DNA from: Halothiobacillus diazotrophicus
Lineage (GTDB): Bacteria > Pseudomonadota > Gammaproteobacteria > Halothiobacillales > Halothiobacillaceae
Assembly: GCF_001663815.1 (NCBI RefSeq)
Contig: NZ_CP016027.1
Span: forward strand, 186,001 to 250,000
Direction: 5' to 3'
Length of the DNA: 64,000 nt
In this document: one piece after another, positions 43,265 through 52,352 of the stretch
Layout of the letters: every line of letters starts with the position of its first letter
Position numbering within the stretch: position 1 is the stretch's first letter
Notes under the pieces: model-generated
What the model saw: the letters and a program-made list of their open reading frames with translations, nothing else
Databases searched by the model: none
Told to the model about the DNA's origin: nothing
Program-made: the position numbers and the translations under genes

Positions 43265-45214
43265 TTGAATTCGCAGGGCGAACAGCCGCTATTGGCGCGT
43301 GCAGAATTGACGTGGACCGCCGACGGCGAGGCATTCAACGATCGTTATGGTGACATCTATTTTTCCTGCGCGGGGGGATTGGCGGAAAAGTTTCACGTGT
43401 TCGTCGCCGGAAACGGGTTGCCGGAACGGTTTGCGCAAGGTTTGACGACTCATGTGCTCGAATTCGGCTTCGGTTCCGGGCTCAGTTTCTTCGCGACGGC
43501 GCATTGTCTGATGCAAACGGCGCCTTCCGGCGTGGCACCGTCAGCGCCACAGCTTCATTTCTACTCGATCGAGAAGCATCCGTTGACACCGGATGAAATG
43601 CGCCGCCTGCTCGCACCCTGGCCCGAATTGATGCCCCTGGCCAATGAGTTGATCGATCAATGGCCGGATCGCGTGCCCGGTTTTCATCGGCGTTTTCTCG
43701 TAGGCGGGCGTATCGCCCTGACCCTGGTATTCGGGGACGTCGCCCAGGTTCTGCCGGAAATCGATGGTCGTTTCGACGCCTTCTTCCTTGATGGATTCAG
43801 CCCTCGTCGTAACGCGGATATGTGGACCGAGGCCGTCTTGCGTCATTTGCCGCGTCTGGGGGCGACCGGCGCGCGCGTCGCCACCTATTCCGCCGCACGT
43901 GCAGTGGTCGACGGACTGACCGCCGTCGGGTTTTCCGTGAATCGTGTGCCCGGTTTCGGGGCGAAGAAACATATGGTGTGCGGCCGGCTGGATGCGCCAT
44001 CCGCCCGACCCATCCTTGCGGCCCGGCGCTCGCGGTTAGATGATCCCGTCGTCATTATCGGGGCCGGGGTGGCAGGTCTGACAGTGGCGCGGGCTCTGGC
44101 TCGGCGCGGCAGATCGGTTCGGGTATTCGATGCGGCTTCGACTTTGGGTGCAGGCGGGTCTGGGAATGCGGCGGGTATCGTCGCGCCCGTGATGAGCCGG
44201 GACTGGAATACCCGCTCGTCATTGACGGCCACGGGCCTGGGGTTCATGCGGGCGGACTGGCAAGCGCTGGCGCGGTTGGGCCGCTGTCCGCAGGGCGGTT
44301 TCTCCGGGGTGATTCAGCTTGCCCGCCACGACCGGTATGTCGTGCGTCAGTCCGACATTGCCGAGGACCTCGGATTTGATCCGACCTTCGCGGAGTGGTT
44401 GTCGGCCGATGCGCTCTCGGAACTGGCCGGCGTCCCCGTCCCGATGCCCGGCTGGTTTTTCCCCGGCGGCGGCTGGCTGGCACCGACCGACTACTTGCGT
44501 GCCCTGGCCGATGATCCGTTGGTCGAGCTTGTTTTCGATGGCGCGATTCATGCCATCGAGCCGGAGGGGGCGGTCTGGCAGGGGCGGGATGGGCATGGCC
44601 AGGTGATCTTCAGTGCGACGGATCTTGTTCTGGCCAATGCCGATGCGCTCGGCACCTTGCGGGCCGACCTGGGCGCGTTCGTCACGCCGTGCCGCGGCCA
44701 GGTGTCTACGGCGTTGCGGCGGACGGACGTCCCTGGCGCTACCCTGTTGCGTCCGCTGATGCGCGAAGGGTATGCCGTGGAACTTCCGGATGGGCGTCGC
44801 GTGTTCGGTGCCAGTTTCAAGGCGGGCGATGCGACACGCATGGTGCGGAATGAGGAGCAGCAGGAAAATGCCGCCCGGTTGGCGGCCCTCAGCCCGCTAT
44901 TGAGTCAAGTCCTGCCATCGATCGATAGCTGGCAGGCGCGGGTGTCCCTGCGTGCGACGACACCGGATCGACTGCCGATGGTCGGACGTGTGGGGCTCGA
45001 GTCGGAGGATCAGGCAACCGGGGCGGTGCCGGCCCTCTATGTGACGGCGGGGCATGGTTCCCGAGGCTTTACCTGGTGTGCTTTGCTGGCGGAATCGCTG
45101 GTTGCGGAGATGCTGGGCGAGCCTGCGCCCTTGCCCGTATCGTTGCGAGCTGCATTGGCACCGCAGCGGTTCGCCCGTCGGGCGGCCCGCCGGGCCGGTG
45201 TGTCCGTCGTTTAA
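43265..45214 (+). CDS. mnmC: Bifunctional tRNA mnm5s2U biosynthesis protein MnmC
   Basis: 649 aa, TTG start at 43265 with AGGAG six bases upstream; no ATG has a comparable site. The N-terminal half (about 1-240) is the SAM methyltransferase (VLEFGFGSGLSFF, FDAFFLDGFSPRRNADMW). The C-terminal half from about residue 260 is the FAD oxidoreductase (VVIIGAGVAGLTVARALARRG, GNAAGIVAPVMSR). It performs the last two steps of 5-methylaminomethyl-2-thiouridine formation at the tRNA wobble position. Length is close to the E. coli enzyme. Confidence 0.94.
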   Translation: MNSQGEQPLLARAELTWTADGEAFNDRYGDIYFSCAGGLAEKFHVFVAGNGLPERFAQGLTTHVLEFGFGSGLSFFATAHCLMQTAPSGVAPSAPQLHFYSIEKHPLTPDEMRRLLAPWPELMPLANELIDQWPDRVPGFHRRFLVGGRIALTLVFGDVAQVLPEIDGRFDAFFLDGFSPRRNADMWTEAVLRHLPRLGATGARVATYSAARAVVDGLTAVGFSVNRVPGFGAKKHMVCGRLDAPSARPILAARRSRLDDPVVIIGAGVAGLTVARALARRGRSVRVFDAASTLGAGGSGNAAGIVAPVMSRDWNTRSSLTATGLGFMRADWQALARLGRCPQGGFSGVIQLARHDRYVVRQSDIAEDLGFDPTFAEWLSADALSELAGVPVPMPGWFFPGGGWLAPTDYLRALADDPLVELVFDGAIHAIEPEGAVWQGRDGHGQVIFSATDLVLANADALGTLRADLGAFVTPCRGQVSTALRRTDVPGATLLRPLMREGYAVELPDGRRVFGASFKAGDATRMVRNEEQQENAARLAALSPLLSQVLPSIDSWQARVSLRATTPDRLPMVGRVGLESEDQATGAVPALYVTAGHGSRGFTWCALLAESLVAEMLGEPAPLPVSLRAALAPQRFARRAARRAGVSVV

Positions 45215-45238
45215 CGCCGGGCTGAAGCCGGCAACGGC

Positions 45239-45724
45239 TCAGTGATGGTGGTGACCGTCCGGGCCATGGGCATGGCCATGGGCGACTTCATCCTCGGTCG
45301 CGGGGCGAATGTCGCGGACCGTGACGTCGAAGTGCAGGGTTTGGCCAGCCAGCTCATGGTTGGCGTCCAGATGCACCTGATCGCCCTCCACGGCCAGAAC
45401 CGTGACCACGCTGAGGCCGTGCTCGGCCTGCGCATGGAATTTCATGCCCGGGACGATCTCGTCGACACCCTGGAACTGGTGGCGCGGCACGATCTGGGTC
45501 ATGCTTTCGTCACGGACGCCATAGGCTTCTTCCGGCGGAATGCTGACGGTGAAACTGTCGCCGACACTTTTGCCGGTCAGCGCGTTTTCCAGACCGGAAA
45601 TGATGTTGTGGTGGCCATGCAGATAGGCCAGCGGTTCGCCTTGCGCGGAGCTGTCCAGAACTTCGCCTTGATCGTTTTTCAGGGTGTAGTCGATGGAAAC
45701 GACTTGGTTTTCAGATACCTGCAT
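45239..45724 (-). CDS. slyD: SlyD FKBP-type peptidyl-prolyl isomerase
   Basis: 161 aa from the ATG at 45724. FKBP halves (VVSIDYTLKNDQGEVLDSS, SIPPEEAYG, VTVRDIRPATEDE) flank the chaperone flap. The C-terminus is His-rich (HGHAHGPDGHHHH), the metal-binding tail of SlyD involved in nickel handling for hydrogenase or urease maturation. It is convergent with mnmC and followed downstream on its own strand by nothing close. Confidence 0.93.
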   Translation of the reverse strand: MQVSENQVVSIDYTLKNDQGEVLDSSAQGEPLAYLHGHHNIISGLENALTGKSVGDSFTVSIPPEEAYGVRDESMTQIVPRHQFQGVDEIVPGMKFHAQAEHGLSVVTVLAVEGDQVHLDANHELAGQTLHFDVTVRDIRPATEDEVAHGHAHGPDGHHHH

Positions 45725-45753
45725 GCGCAATGTTCCTCGGGGTGATGCCGTGT

Positions 45754-46575
45754 TCAGCGACGGCTCAGATGATAGAAATGGTTGGTGGCTGCAACGAAAC
45801 CCGAGGGGCTGCCGCAGTCGAATCGCTGTCCTTTGAAACGATAGGCTATGACTTTGCCTTGTTCTGCCTGGGTGCGCAAGGCATCCGTCAGCTGGATTTC
45901 CCCGCCGGCACCGGCTTCGGTGGTCTCGAGAATCTCGAAAATATCCGGGGTCAGAATATAGCGGCCGATGATGGCAAAGTTGCTGGGCGCCTCGTTGGCC
46001 GGTGGTTTTTCCACCATGGTTGATACCTGCATGAGATCGTCGTCGATCATGGTTCCGGCGACGACCCCGTATTTATGGACCTCCGTCATCGGGACTTCCT
46101 CGACGGCCACGATGCTGCATTGGTGCTGTTGGTATATTTCGACCATCTGCGCCAGAACGCCGCGATCATAGCCGACGCACAAGTCGTCAGCCAGTACGAC
46201 GCCGAAAGGCTCATTGCCGATTAACGTCTCGCCGGTCAGGATCGCGTGGCCCAGGCCGCGCATGGCAATCTGCCGGGTGTAAGAGAAGGTGCAATTGTCG
46301 ATCAGTCGATCGATGCTGCTCAAGAGGCTGGCTTTGGGGGTGCCGCGTATCTGGTGTTCCAGTTCGTAGTTGACGTCGAAGTGGTCTGCCAACGCTCGTT
46401 TTCCGCGACCTGTCACGATAGCGATGTTGTTCATGCCGGCATCGAGGGCTTCTTCCACCCCATATTGAATCAGTGGGCGGTCAAGAATCGGCAGCATTTC
46501 CTTGGGCATGACCTTGGTGGCCGGGAGAAAGCGGGTGCCGTAGCCGGCGGCGGGAAACAGACACTTGCGAATCAT
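45754..46575 (-). CDS. galU: UTP-glucose-1-phosphate uridylyltransferase GalU
   Basis: 273 aa from MIRKCLFPAAGYGTRFLPAT. Makes UDP-glucose for polysaccharide and LPS synthesis. The nucleotide-binding start, KEMLPILDRPLIQYGVEEA, GLGHAILTGE, VVLADDLC and FKGQRFDCGSPSGF are family blocks. It is 29 bp upstream of slyD on the same strand. Confidence 0.94.
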   Translation of the reverse strand: MIRKCLFPAAGYGTRFLPATKVMPKEMLPILDRPLIQYGVEEALDAGMNNIAIVTGRGKRALADHFDVNYELEHQIRGTPKASLLSSIDRLIDNCTFSYTRQIAMRGLGHAILTGETLIGNEPFGVVLADDLCVGYDRGVLAQMVEIYQQHQCSIVAVEEVPMTEVHKYGVVAGTMIDDDLMQVSTMVEKPPANEAPSNFAIIGRYILTPDIFEILETTEAGAGGEIQLTDALRTQAEQGKVIAYRFKGQRFDCGSPSGFVAATNHFYHLSRR

Positions 46576-46620
46576 GGAGGGCACCTTTGTGGGTAGAGTG
46601 AAACGTCAGGGAGTCGGCGA

Positions 46621-47061
46621 TTACTTATGTTTTGAATCGATTGGCTCTAGCTTATCACGAGGTTCGGTCAGGTTGCGGCTGCCCCGCCGCGAACGCTGCC
46701 GAAGGAGTATGCCTTGTGCCCAGGCGGCACAGAATCCCGTGATGGCCAGCACGACGATCATCAAGTTGAAGGTGCGATCCGCCGCCAGGCTCCAGGCATC
46801 GGTGCTGGCCACCAGGAGATAGAGCAGGTCGGCCAGTGCCGCCCAGACGAACGCGGCATAACGGTGTGCCAGCATCCCGGGCAGCACGGCCAGCGCAGGC
46901 AGGATCAGCAGCACCAGCCAAAGGCCTTGGGGCCGCGCCGGCGAGGCGCCCCAGACGGACATGAGGATGTAGATGAGTGCGATCAGGGGTTGTGCCCAGA
47001 AGATGATCCGGCGCAACCAGAGTATGTCCGAGGGGGGGCGGGGCGTTGTTGGACCGGACAT
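46621..47061 (-). CDS. DUF2069-like membrane protein
   Basis: 146 aa with four predicted membrane helices (about 18-38, 47-65, 70-90, 97-118) and a basic C-terminal tail. Size, helix pattern and position directly downstream of wrbA (12-bp gap) fit the DUF2069 family, often found next to wrbA in proteobacteria. Function unknown. Confidence 0.75.
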   Translation of the reverse strand: MSGPTTPRPPSDILWLRRIIFWAQPLIALIYILMSVWGASPARPQGLWLVLLILPALAVLPGMLAHRYAAFVWAALADLLYLLVASTDAWSLAADRTFNLMIVVLAITGFCAAWAQGILLRQRSRRGSRNLTEPRDKLEPIDSKHK

Positions 47062-47073
47062 GGTGTCGTCCCG

Positions 47074-47781
<708 letters not shown>

Positions 47782-47937
47782 TCATCCATGATAGCCAAAA
47801 TGCCGATTCATTTTCGTTTCGTGGCAAAAAATCGCGCTGCAATCGCCAGCAGCCTGATGGCCACATGGCCTACGTCTGCATGGGCGCGGGTGGCTGATGC
47901 CACGGTTTTTGTGTTGCTGAGTTATTTTGAGGGGTTT

Positions 47938-48459
47938 ATGCGTACAGGATCTGTAAACGGTTTTTTCGGGTGGCAACGGATTCTGGCTGGTGGTTTTTTC
48001 GGGCTCTTGCTGATCGGGGCGGGGATGGGCCCCTCGCTGGCTGCGCCCATCGAATTTTCCGCAACGGATGTCAATGGCAAGGTTCATCAGCTGAGCGAGG
48101 AACGCGGCAAGTGGGTGTTCATCAACATCTGGGCGACGTGGTGTCCACCCTGTCGCAAGGAATTGCCGGAACTGGCCGCGTTTGCTCGGGCGCATCGCAA
48201 CGATCCGATCCGGATCTGGGGCCTGAGCGTGGATACCGAGCAGTCACCGGACGAGATTGCCCTGTTCGCGCAGTCCTTCGATTTGTCCTATCCGATTTTC
48301 AAGGTCGATCCGACATCCTTACGGATCTTCGGCAATATCCCCGGAATTCCGACGACCTTCCTGATCAATCCCTCCGGTGAAATTGTCGCCCGTCATGTCG
48401 GTGGCGTCACCGGCGCGGATCTGATGCGAATGATCCAGCGAAACCAGTCCAACAAATAA
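47938..48459 (+). CDS. TlpA-like exported thiol-disulfide protein
   Basis: 173 aa from the ATG at 47938 (GAGGGG upstream). An N-terminal signal or anchor (about 15-36) is followed by an AhpC/TSA-thioredoxin fold with active site C69-P-P-C72 (WATWCPPC) and the cis-Pro region GIPTTFLINPSG. It acts in the periplasm as a reductant, for example in cytochrome c maturation. It is 32 bp upstream of the SoxW-like gene in the same direction. Confidence 0.88.
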   Translation: MRTGSVNGFFGWQRILAGGFFGLLLIGAGMGPSLAAPIEFSATDVNGKVHQLSEERGKWVFINIWATWCPPCRKELPELAAFARAHRNDPIRIWGLSVDTEQSPDEIALFAQSFDLSYPIFKVDPTSLRIFGNIPGIPTTFLINPSGEIVARHVGGVTGADLMRMIQRNQSNK

Positions 48460-48491
48460 ATGATCGGCACCATGTCGAGGAGAACCAGGAA

Positions 48492-49049
48492 ATGACACGG
48501 ATTCGAAGCTTAGACGTCGGTTCATGGTGGCGCTGGACACGTTTTGGCGTTCTGCTGCTGATGCTTTCTGCCGGATTGTGGGCGACGCAAGCCCGCGCGG
48601 ACGGTTTTTGGGACGACTCGTTTTTCGATATGCCTGCCGATCTCAAGCAGGTCAAAGCAGAAGGGAAAACCGGTGTCTTTCTCTTCTTCCAGATGGCCGA
48701 CTGTCCGTTCTGCCACCGGATGGAAACCACCGTATTCACGGACCCCAAGGTGGTGGCCTACATGAAACAGCATTTCATTACGGCATCCATCGATATCGAG
48801 GGTGACGTCATGATGACGGACTTCCAGGGAAAGCAGGTCAGTCAGAAGGATTTTGCGTTCAAGCAGTTTCGCGTACGGGCAACGCCGGTGATGGCGTTCA
48901 TCCAGCCCGATGGTCAGGTTGCGACCGTATATACGGGGCCCACCCGTTCCAGCGAGGAGTTCCTGGCACTGGCTTCCTACGTGGTCAGTGGCGCCTACAA
49001 GGAACCCGGTATGAACTTCTTCAAATACCGCAAGGCGCACGGCGGTTGA
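48492..49049 (+). CDS. SoxW-like periplasmic thioredoxin
   Basis: 185 aa with signal peptide (LLLMLSAGLWATQARA-DG). The thioredoxin-like fold carries C71-P-F-C74 (FQMADCPFCHRM) and the cis-Pro segment RATPVMAF. It resembles SoxW, which keeps thiosulfate-oxidation proteins reduced. Together with the TlpA-like neighbour it forms a two-gene thiol-redox unit. sox genes themselves are not seen in this window. Confidence 0.8.
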   Translation: MTRIRSLDVGSWWRWTRFGVLLLMLSAGLWATQARADGFWDDSFFDMPADLKQVKAEGKTGVFLFFQMADCPFCHRMETTVFTDPKVVAYMKQHFITASIDIEGDVMMTDFQGKQVSQKDFAFKQFRVRATPVMAFIQPDGQVATVYTGPTRSSEEFLALASYVVSGAYKEPGMNFFKYRKAHGG

Positions 49050-49143
49050 ACCTGTTCGTGTCCACACTGCCGCTTTGGTTTGGGGGCGATCGTTCGGATT
49101 GACGTCTTGCCCGTTCGGATCGGCGGGCGTAAAGAAGGAACAC

Positions 49144-50544
49144 ATGAATAAAGACAGATGCTTGGACCTAAGGGAGTACGGTGTTCGTCTCCTGGTGGTG
49201 GCCGGCCTGATTGCGTGCAGCGTATCGGTCGGCATGGCGGCGGAAGATGGCGGTACGCCGTTGACCCTCGATGCGGCGCTTTCCGTACCTTTGAGCGGCC
49301 AGTACGGTGTGATGGCTGCCGAAGCCGGGTTGGCTGCGGCGCGTGCCGATCAGGCCGAGGTGGCGAGTTGGTCGGATCCGATGATCTCCCTTCATGGACA
49401 GTTGCGCTACATTCGGCCCAGCAATGTCGCACCGGATCCTAATAACCGGCATGACAATGCCCTTGGCATCACTGCGCGACGTCAGCTCTTTGATTTCGGG
49501 CGGCAGGACCTGCGGTTCGATGCCGCGGAAGAGCAGGTGTCCGGGGCGAAGCTGTCGGTGCTCGGTCGCGAGCAGCAGCAACGGCTGGCGATTCTCCGGG
49601 CTTTTTTTTCCGTGCTGATGGCCGACCAGCAATACACGGTTCTGAATGAGCGGATGGCCGTCGTGTACGTGCGTTACGACAAGGCGAAGGATCGCAAGGA
49701 ACTGGGCATGACTTCCGATTACGAACTGGCCCAACTGCGTCGGGATTACGAGGATGTGCTTCTCGCTCGTGCTAAGGCCGATGCCAATCGACGTATCAGC
49801 CGGCGTCATCTGGCGGAACTGATGGGAACGCCGGACCAGATTCCCGCCAAATTGGAAAAGCCGAAGTTTACGCATCTGTTCGATCGGAAACCGCCCGAAC
49901 TCGACGACACCCTGAAGAAGATGATGCAGGGCGATCCCGAACTCCAGGCGCTGCGCGCCGAATATGCCGGTTCGGAGCATCTGCTCCAGGCGGCGCGCGA
50001 TCACAATGCACCGACCATCTACGCGGAAGTGAACGGCGATTACTACCAGAGGGAATTGGGCTCCCGGGATCCGTTTCGCGCCGGCGTGTATATCGAATTT
50101 CCCTTGTATGACGGCGGATTGCGCGATGCCCGGATCGGTCGTGCCCAGGCGGCCCGGATGGGACTCCAGGCGCGCATCGCGGCCCGTGAGGCCGCACTTC
50201 GCGAGTATGCGACGACCCTGGTCGACATGATCGATGTCCAGCGTAAAGCCGCCCTGAGTCGGGTTCAGGCGCTGGAAAACTATTCCGATCTGAATTTTAC
50301 GCGCAAGCAGACCCTGTATCAGATGGAGAAGGCGACGGATCTGGGCGATGCGATGGTCGAAGAGTCTGCGGCCCAGCTGGAGCGGATGCGAGCAACGTTT
50401 ACCCTGGCCACTTATTGGGCCGAACTGGCCGTGCTCGAAGGGGCGCCGATCATGACGGCATTTTCGGCACCCGCTTCCTCGCCCCAGCCTGTCCCGGCAG
50501 GGGGTCCCACTGTCGTCAAATCAACCAAGGAGCCCAAGTCATGA
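49144..50544 (+). CDS. TolC-family outer membrane efflux protein
   Basis: 466 aa from the ATG at 49144, with a signal peptide (LVVAGLIACSVSVGMA-AE). Two OEP repeats with long helices are visible (LTLDAALSVPLSGQYGVMAAEAGLAAARADQAEV and the second around DPELQALRAEYAGSEHLLQAARD). It would form the outer-membrane duct of an export system. It overlaps the adaptor gene by 4 bp, but no inner-membrane pump follows. A Pro/Ser-rich tail of about 30 residues ends the protein. Confidence 0.88.
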   Translation: MNKDRCLDLREYGVRLLVVAGLIACSVSVGMAAEDGGTPLTLDAALSVPLSGQYGVMAAEAGLAAARADQAEVASWSDPMISLHGQLRYIRPSNVAPDPNNRHDNALGITARRQLFDFGRQDLRFDAAEEQVSGAKLSVLGREQQQRLAILRAFFSVLMADQQYTVLNERMAVVYVRYDKAKDRKELGMTSDYELAQLRRDYEDVLLARAKADANRRISRRHLAELMGTPDQIPAKLEKPKFTHLFDRKPPELDDTLKKMMQGDPELQALRAEYAGSEHLLQAARDHNAPTIYAEVNGDYYQRELGSRDPFRAGVYIEFPLYDGGLRDARIGRAQAARMGLQARIAAREAALREYATTLVDMIDVQRKAALSRVQALENYSDLNFTRKQTLYQMEKATDLGDAMVEESAAQLERMRATFTLATYWAELAVLEGAPIMTAFSAPASSPQPVPAGGPTVVKSTKEPKS

Positions 50545-51389
50545 GGTTCGTTCGTCCTGGTCAACTGCACGGAGTGCAGTCGTCGTCTCTTGTCGCGTTG
50601 CTCATCTGTGCCACTTTGACTGGCGGATTTGCAGCCGGTGGCGTCCATGCGGCGGAACCTGCCGAAACCCTCAGCTCGGGTCATACCGTTAACGGCTTTC
50701 TGACCTGGTCGGACGAGGTTCGCCTGTCAACGCCCGTGTCCGGGGTCCTGGTATCGATTCCCGTTCAGGCGGGTCAGACCGTCGATAAGGGGCAGACGCT
50801 CTTCAAGCTGGATCGCACGCCATTCAACGACCGCCTTGCTGCGGCGGTGGCCCGGCAGCGCGGTCTGGTGCGCGCCGCCAGCGAGGCGAAACGGGATGCG
50901 GAGCGTGCCCAACAGCTGTATGACCGGACGGTCGCTTCCGATTCCGAGCGTCAGGATGCTCTGATCAAGCAGGAGCAGGCCGAAGCCCGCCTCAAGGAGG
51001 CCCAGGCGACGGTCGATCTCCGACAGTGGCTAAAGGGTCATGCCGAAGTGGTTGCGCCATTTCCCGCACGTATTCTGAGTGTCGACGCGCAGGTTGGCGA
51101 AACGGTTTCCTCCGAATTGCAGCCTCCTGTGGTGATGCGCATTGCCCGGACCGATCGCATTCTGGCCCGTGCCATGCTCGACGTGGCGGCGGCAAGTCGG
51201 ATCCGGTGGGGGCAATCGGTATCGGTGACGGTTCAGGGAACGACCCAGCAGGGCAAGGTGGTCGCGATTACCAGCGTGCCGGGGAGCGAACGCAGTGGTC
51301 AGGCCTACGAGATGGATGTGCTGTTGGCCGCGAAGCCAGAGTGGCTGGCCGGCTTGCCCGTGCGCATCGAACTGCCCGGCGGTAATTGA
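50541..51389 (+). CDS. Periplasmic adaptor (membrane fusion) protein
   Basis: 282 aa from the ATG at 50541 (AAGGAG upstream, ATGA overlap with the TolC gene). Signal peptide about 1-38. Lipoyl halves (VRLSTPVSGVLVSIPVQAGQTVDKGQTLFKLD and AEVVAPFPARILSVDAQVGE) flank a short coiled coil, followed by a beta-barrel domain. It lacks the long C-terminal membrane-proximal domain of RND adaptors, so it is a short-type adaptor. Its pump must be elsewhere or be a different class. Confidence 0.85.
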   Translation: MRFVRPGQLHGVQSSSLVALLICATLTGGFAAGGVHAAEPAETLSSGHTVNGFLTWSDEVRLSTPVSGVLVSIPVQAGQTVDKGQTLFKLDRTPFNDRLAAAVARQRGLVRAASEAKRDAERAQQLYDRTVASDSERQDALIKQEQAEARLKEAQATVDLRQWLKGHAEVVAPFPARILSVDAQVGETVSSELQPPVVMRIARTDRILARAMLDVAAASRIRWGQSVSVTVQGTTQQGKVVAITSVPGSERSGQAYEMDVLLAAKPEWLAGLPVRIELPGGN

Positions 51390-51416
51390 GCCGACCCTTC
51401 GTCGCGCATACCCGGC

Positions 51417-52322
51417 CTAAATCGTCGGGTTGGCGCTGAAATCCCCAAGAAGATAGCCGGGGCAGTGGGCATTGCAGGCCATCACGTGGGTGATGGCTTC
51501 GCGATCGTAGTGATCACCGGAACGGTAGGTGTCGAAGTAGGCATGGAGCCGTTCGACCCGTTCGGGCATGGCCCCGACGGCTTGCAATCCGATCGAGATG
51601 CCATAGTTGGTGAAGGCGAACCTGAGGTGATCCAGGCCGGGTTCCCGACAGAAATAACCGGATTCGACCCACAGGTGATCCAGCATCACGAGGCATCGCG
51701 CCTGCTGGCTTTGTGCCCACGCTTCATCGGGATGAAAATGACTCATCCAGAGCATCATGCCGACCCCCAGATCCTGGGTGATCATGAGGTTGGGTTCCAT
51801 CTGGTCGATCAGTGACCGCATCTCCCCGATTTCCCGCGCGAGCTGCCGTTCATCCAGCATGCGATACGAGACGTATCCATCGAAGGCGTCCAGCGCGCCA
51901 TAGCCACAGCCCGGGTAGGATTGGGCGAGATCCTCCGTCATCTTCCAGAGTACACCCTGGCCCGGCTGGACGAAGGCTTCATGAATTGCGTGCGCGCGGT
52001 CGATACCGGTCTGTCGATAATCGGGTATGTAACGGGCAAGCGTTGCCAGGGCATACAGCCACATCGCGATGTAGTGGAAATATTGGCCGTCGCGGTCGGG
52101 CGCTTCGCCGATGCGCCATCCTCTTGGTCGCCCCAGTACGCGGTCGACCTGTTCGACGACCCATTCCGCCTCGTCCAGAAAGCGGGTTTTCCCGGTCAGC
52201 GCGTGGAGGGAAACGAGCAGGACGACGCCCAGCGCGTCGGTCCAGAGATAGCGCAGGCCATTGGGCCAGATTCGTTCCCGCTTCATCCAGTGCAGCCGGT
52301 CTTCGACGAATGGTAGATTCAT
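51417..52322 (-). CDS. Unknown protein, possibly an alpha/alpha toroid
   Basis: 301 aa with regularly spaced helices rich in Trp, Tyr and His (YLWTDALGVVLLVSLHALTG, YFHYIAMWLYALATLARY, YGALDAFDGYVSYRML, LRFAFTNYGISIGLQAVG). This pattern recalls glycosidase-like or terpenoid-type alpha/alpha barrels. No signal peptide. It begins 30 bp after the PCMT-esterase fusion and is surely co-transcribed. Function not assigned. Confidence 0.7.
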   Translation of the reverse strand: MNLPFVEDRLHWMKRERIWPNGLRYLWTDALGVVLLVSLHALTGKTRFLDEAEWVVEQVDRVLGRPRGWRIGEAPDRDGQYFHYIAMWLYALATLARYIPDYRQTGIDRAHAIHEAFVQPGQGVLWKMTEDLAQSYPGCGYGALDAFDGYVSYRMLDERQLAREIGEMRSLIDQMEPNLMITQDLGVGMMLWMSHFHPDEAWAQSQQARCLVMLDHLWVESGYFCREPGLDHLRFAFTNYGISIGLQAVGAMPERVERLHAYFDTYRSGDHYDREAITHVMACNAHCPGYLLGDFSANPTI

Positions 52323-52352
52323 GTCTTGGGTCCTCCGTTTCGGGATGCTCCG

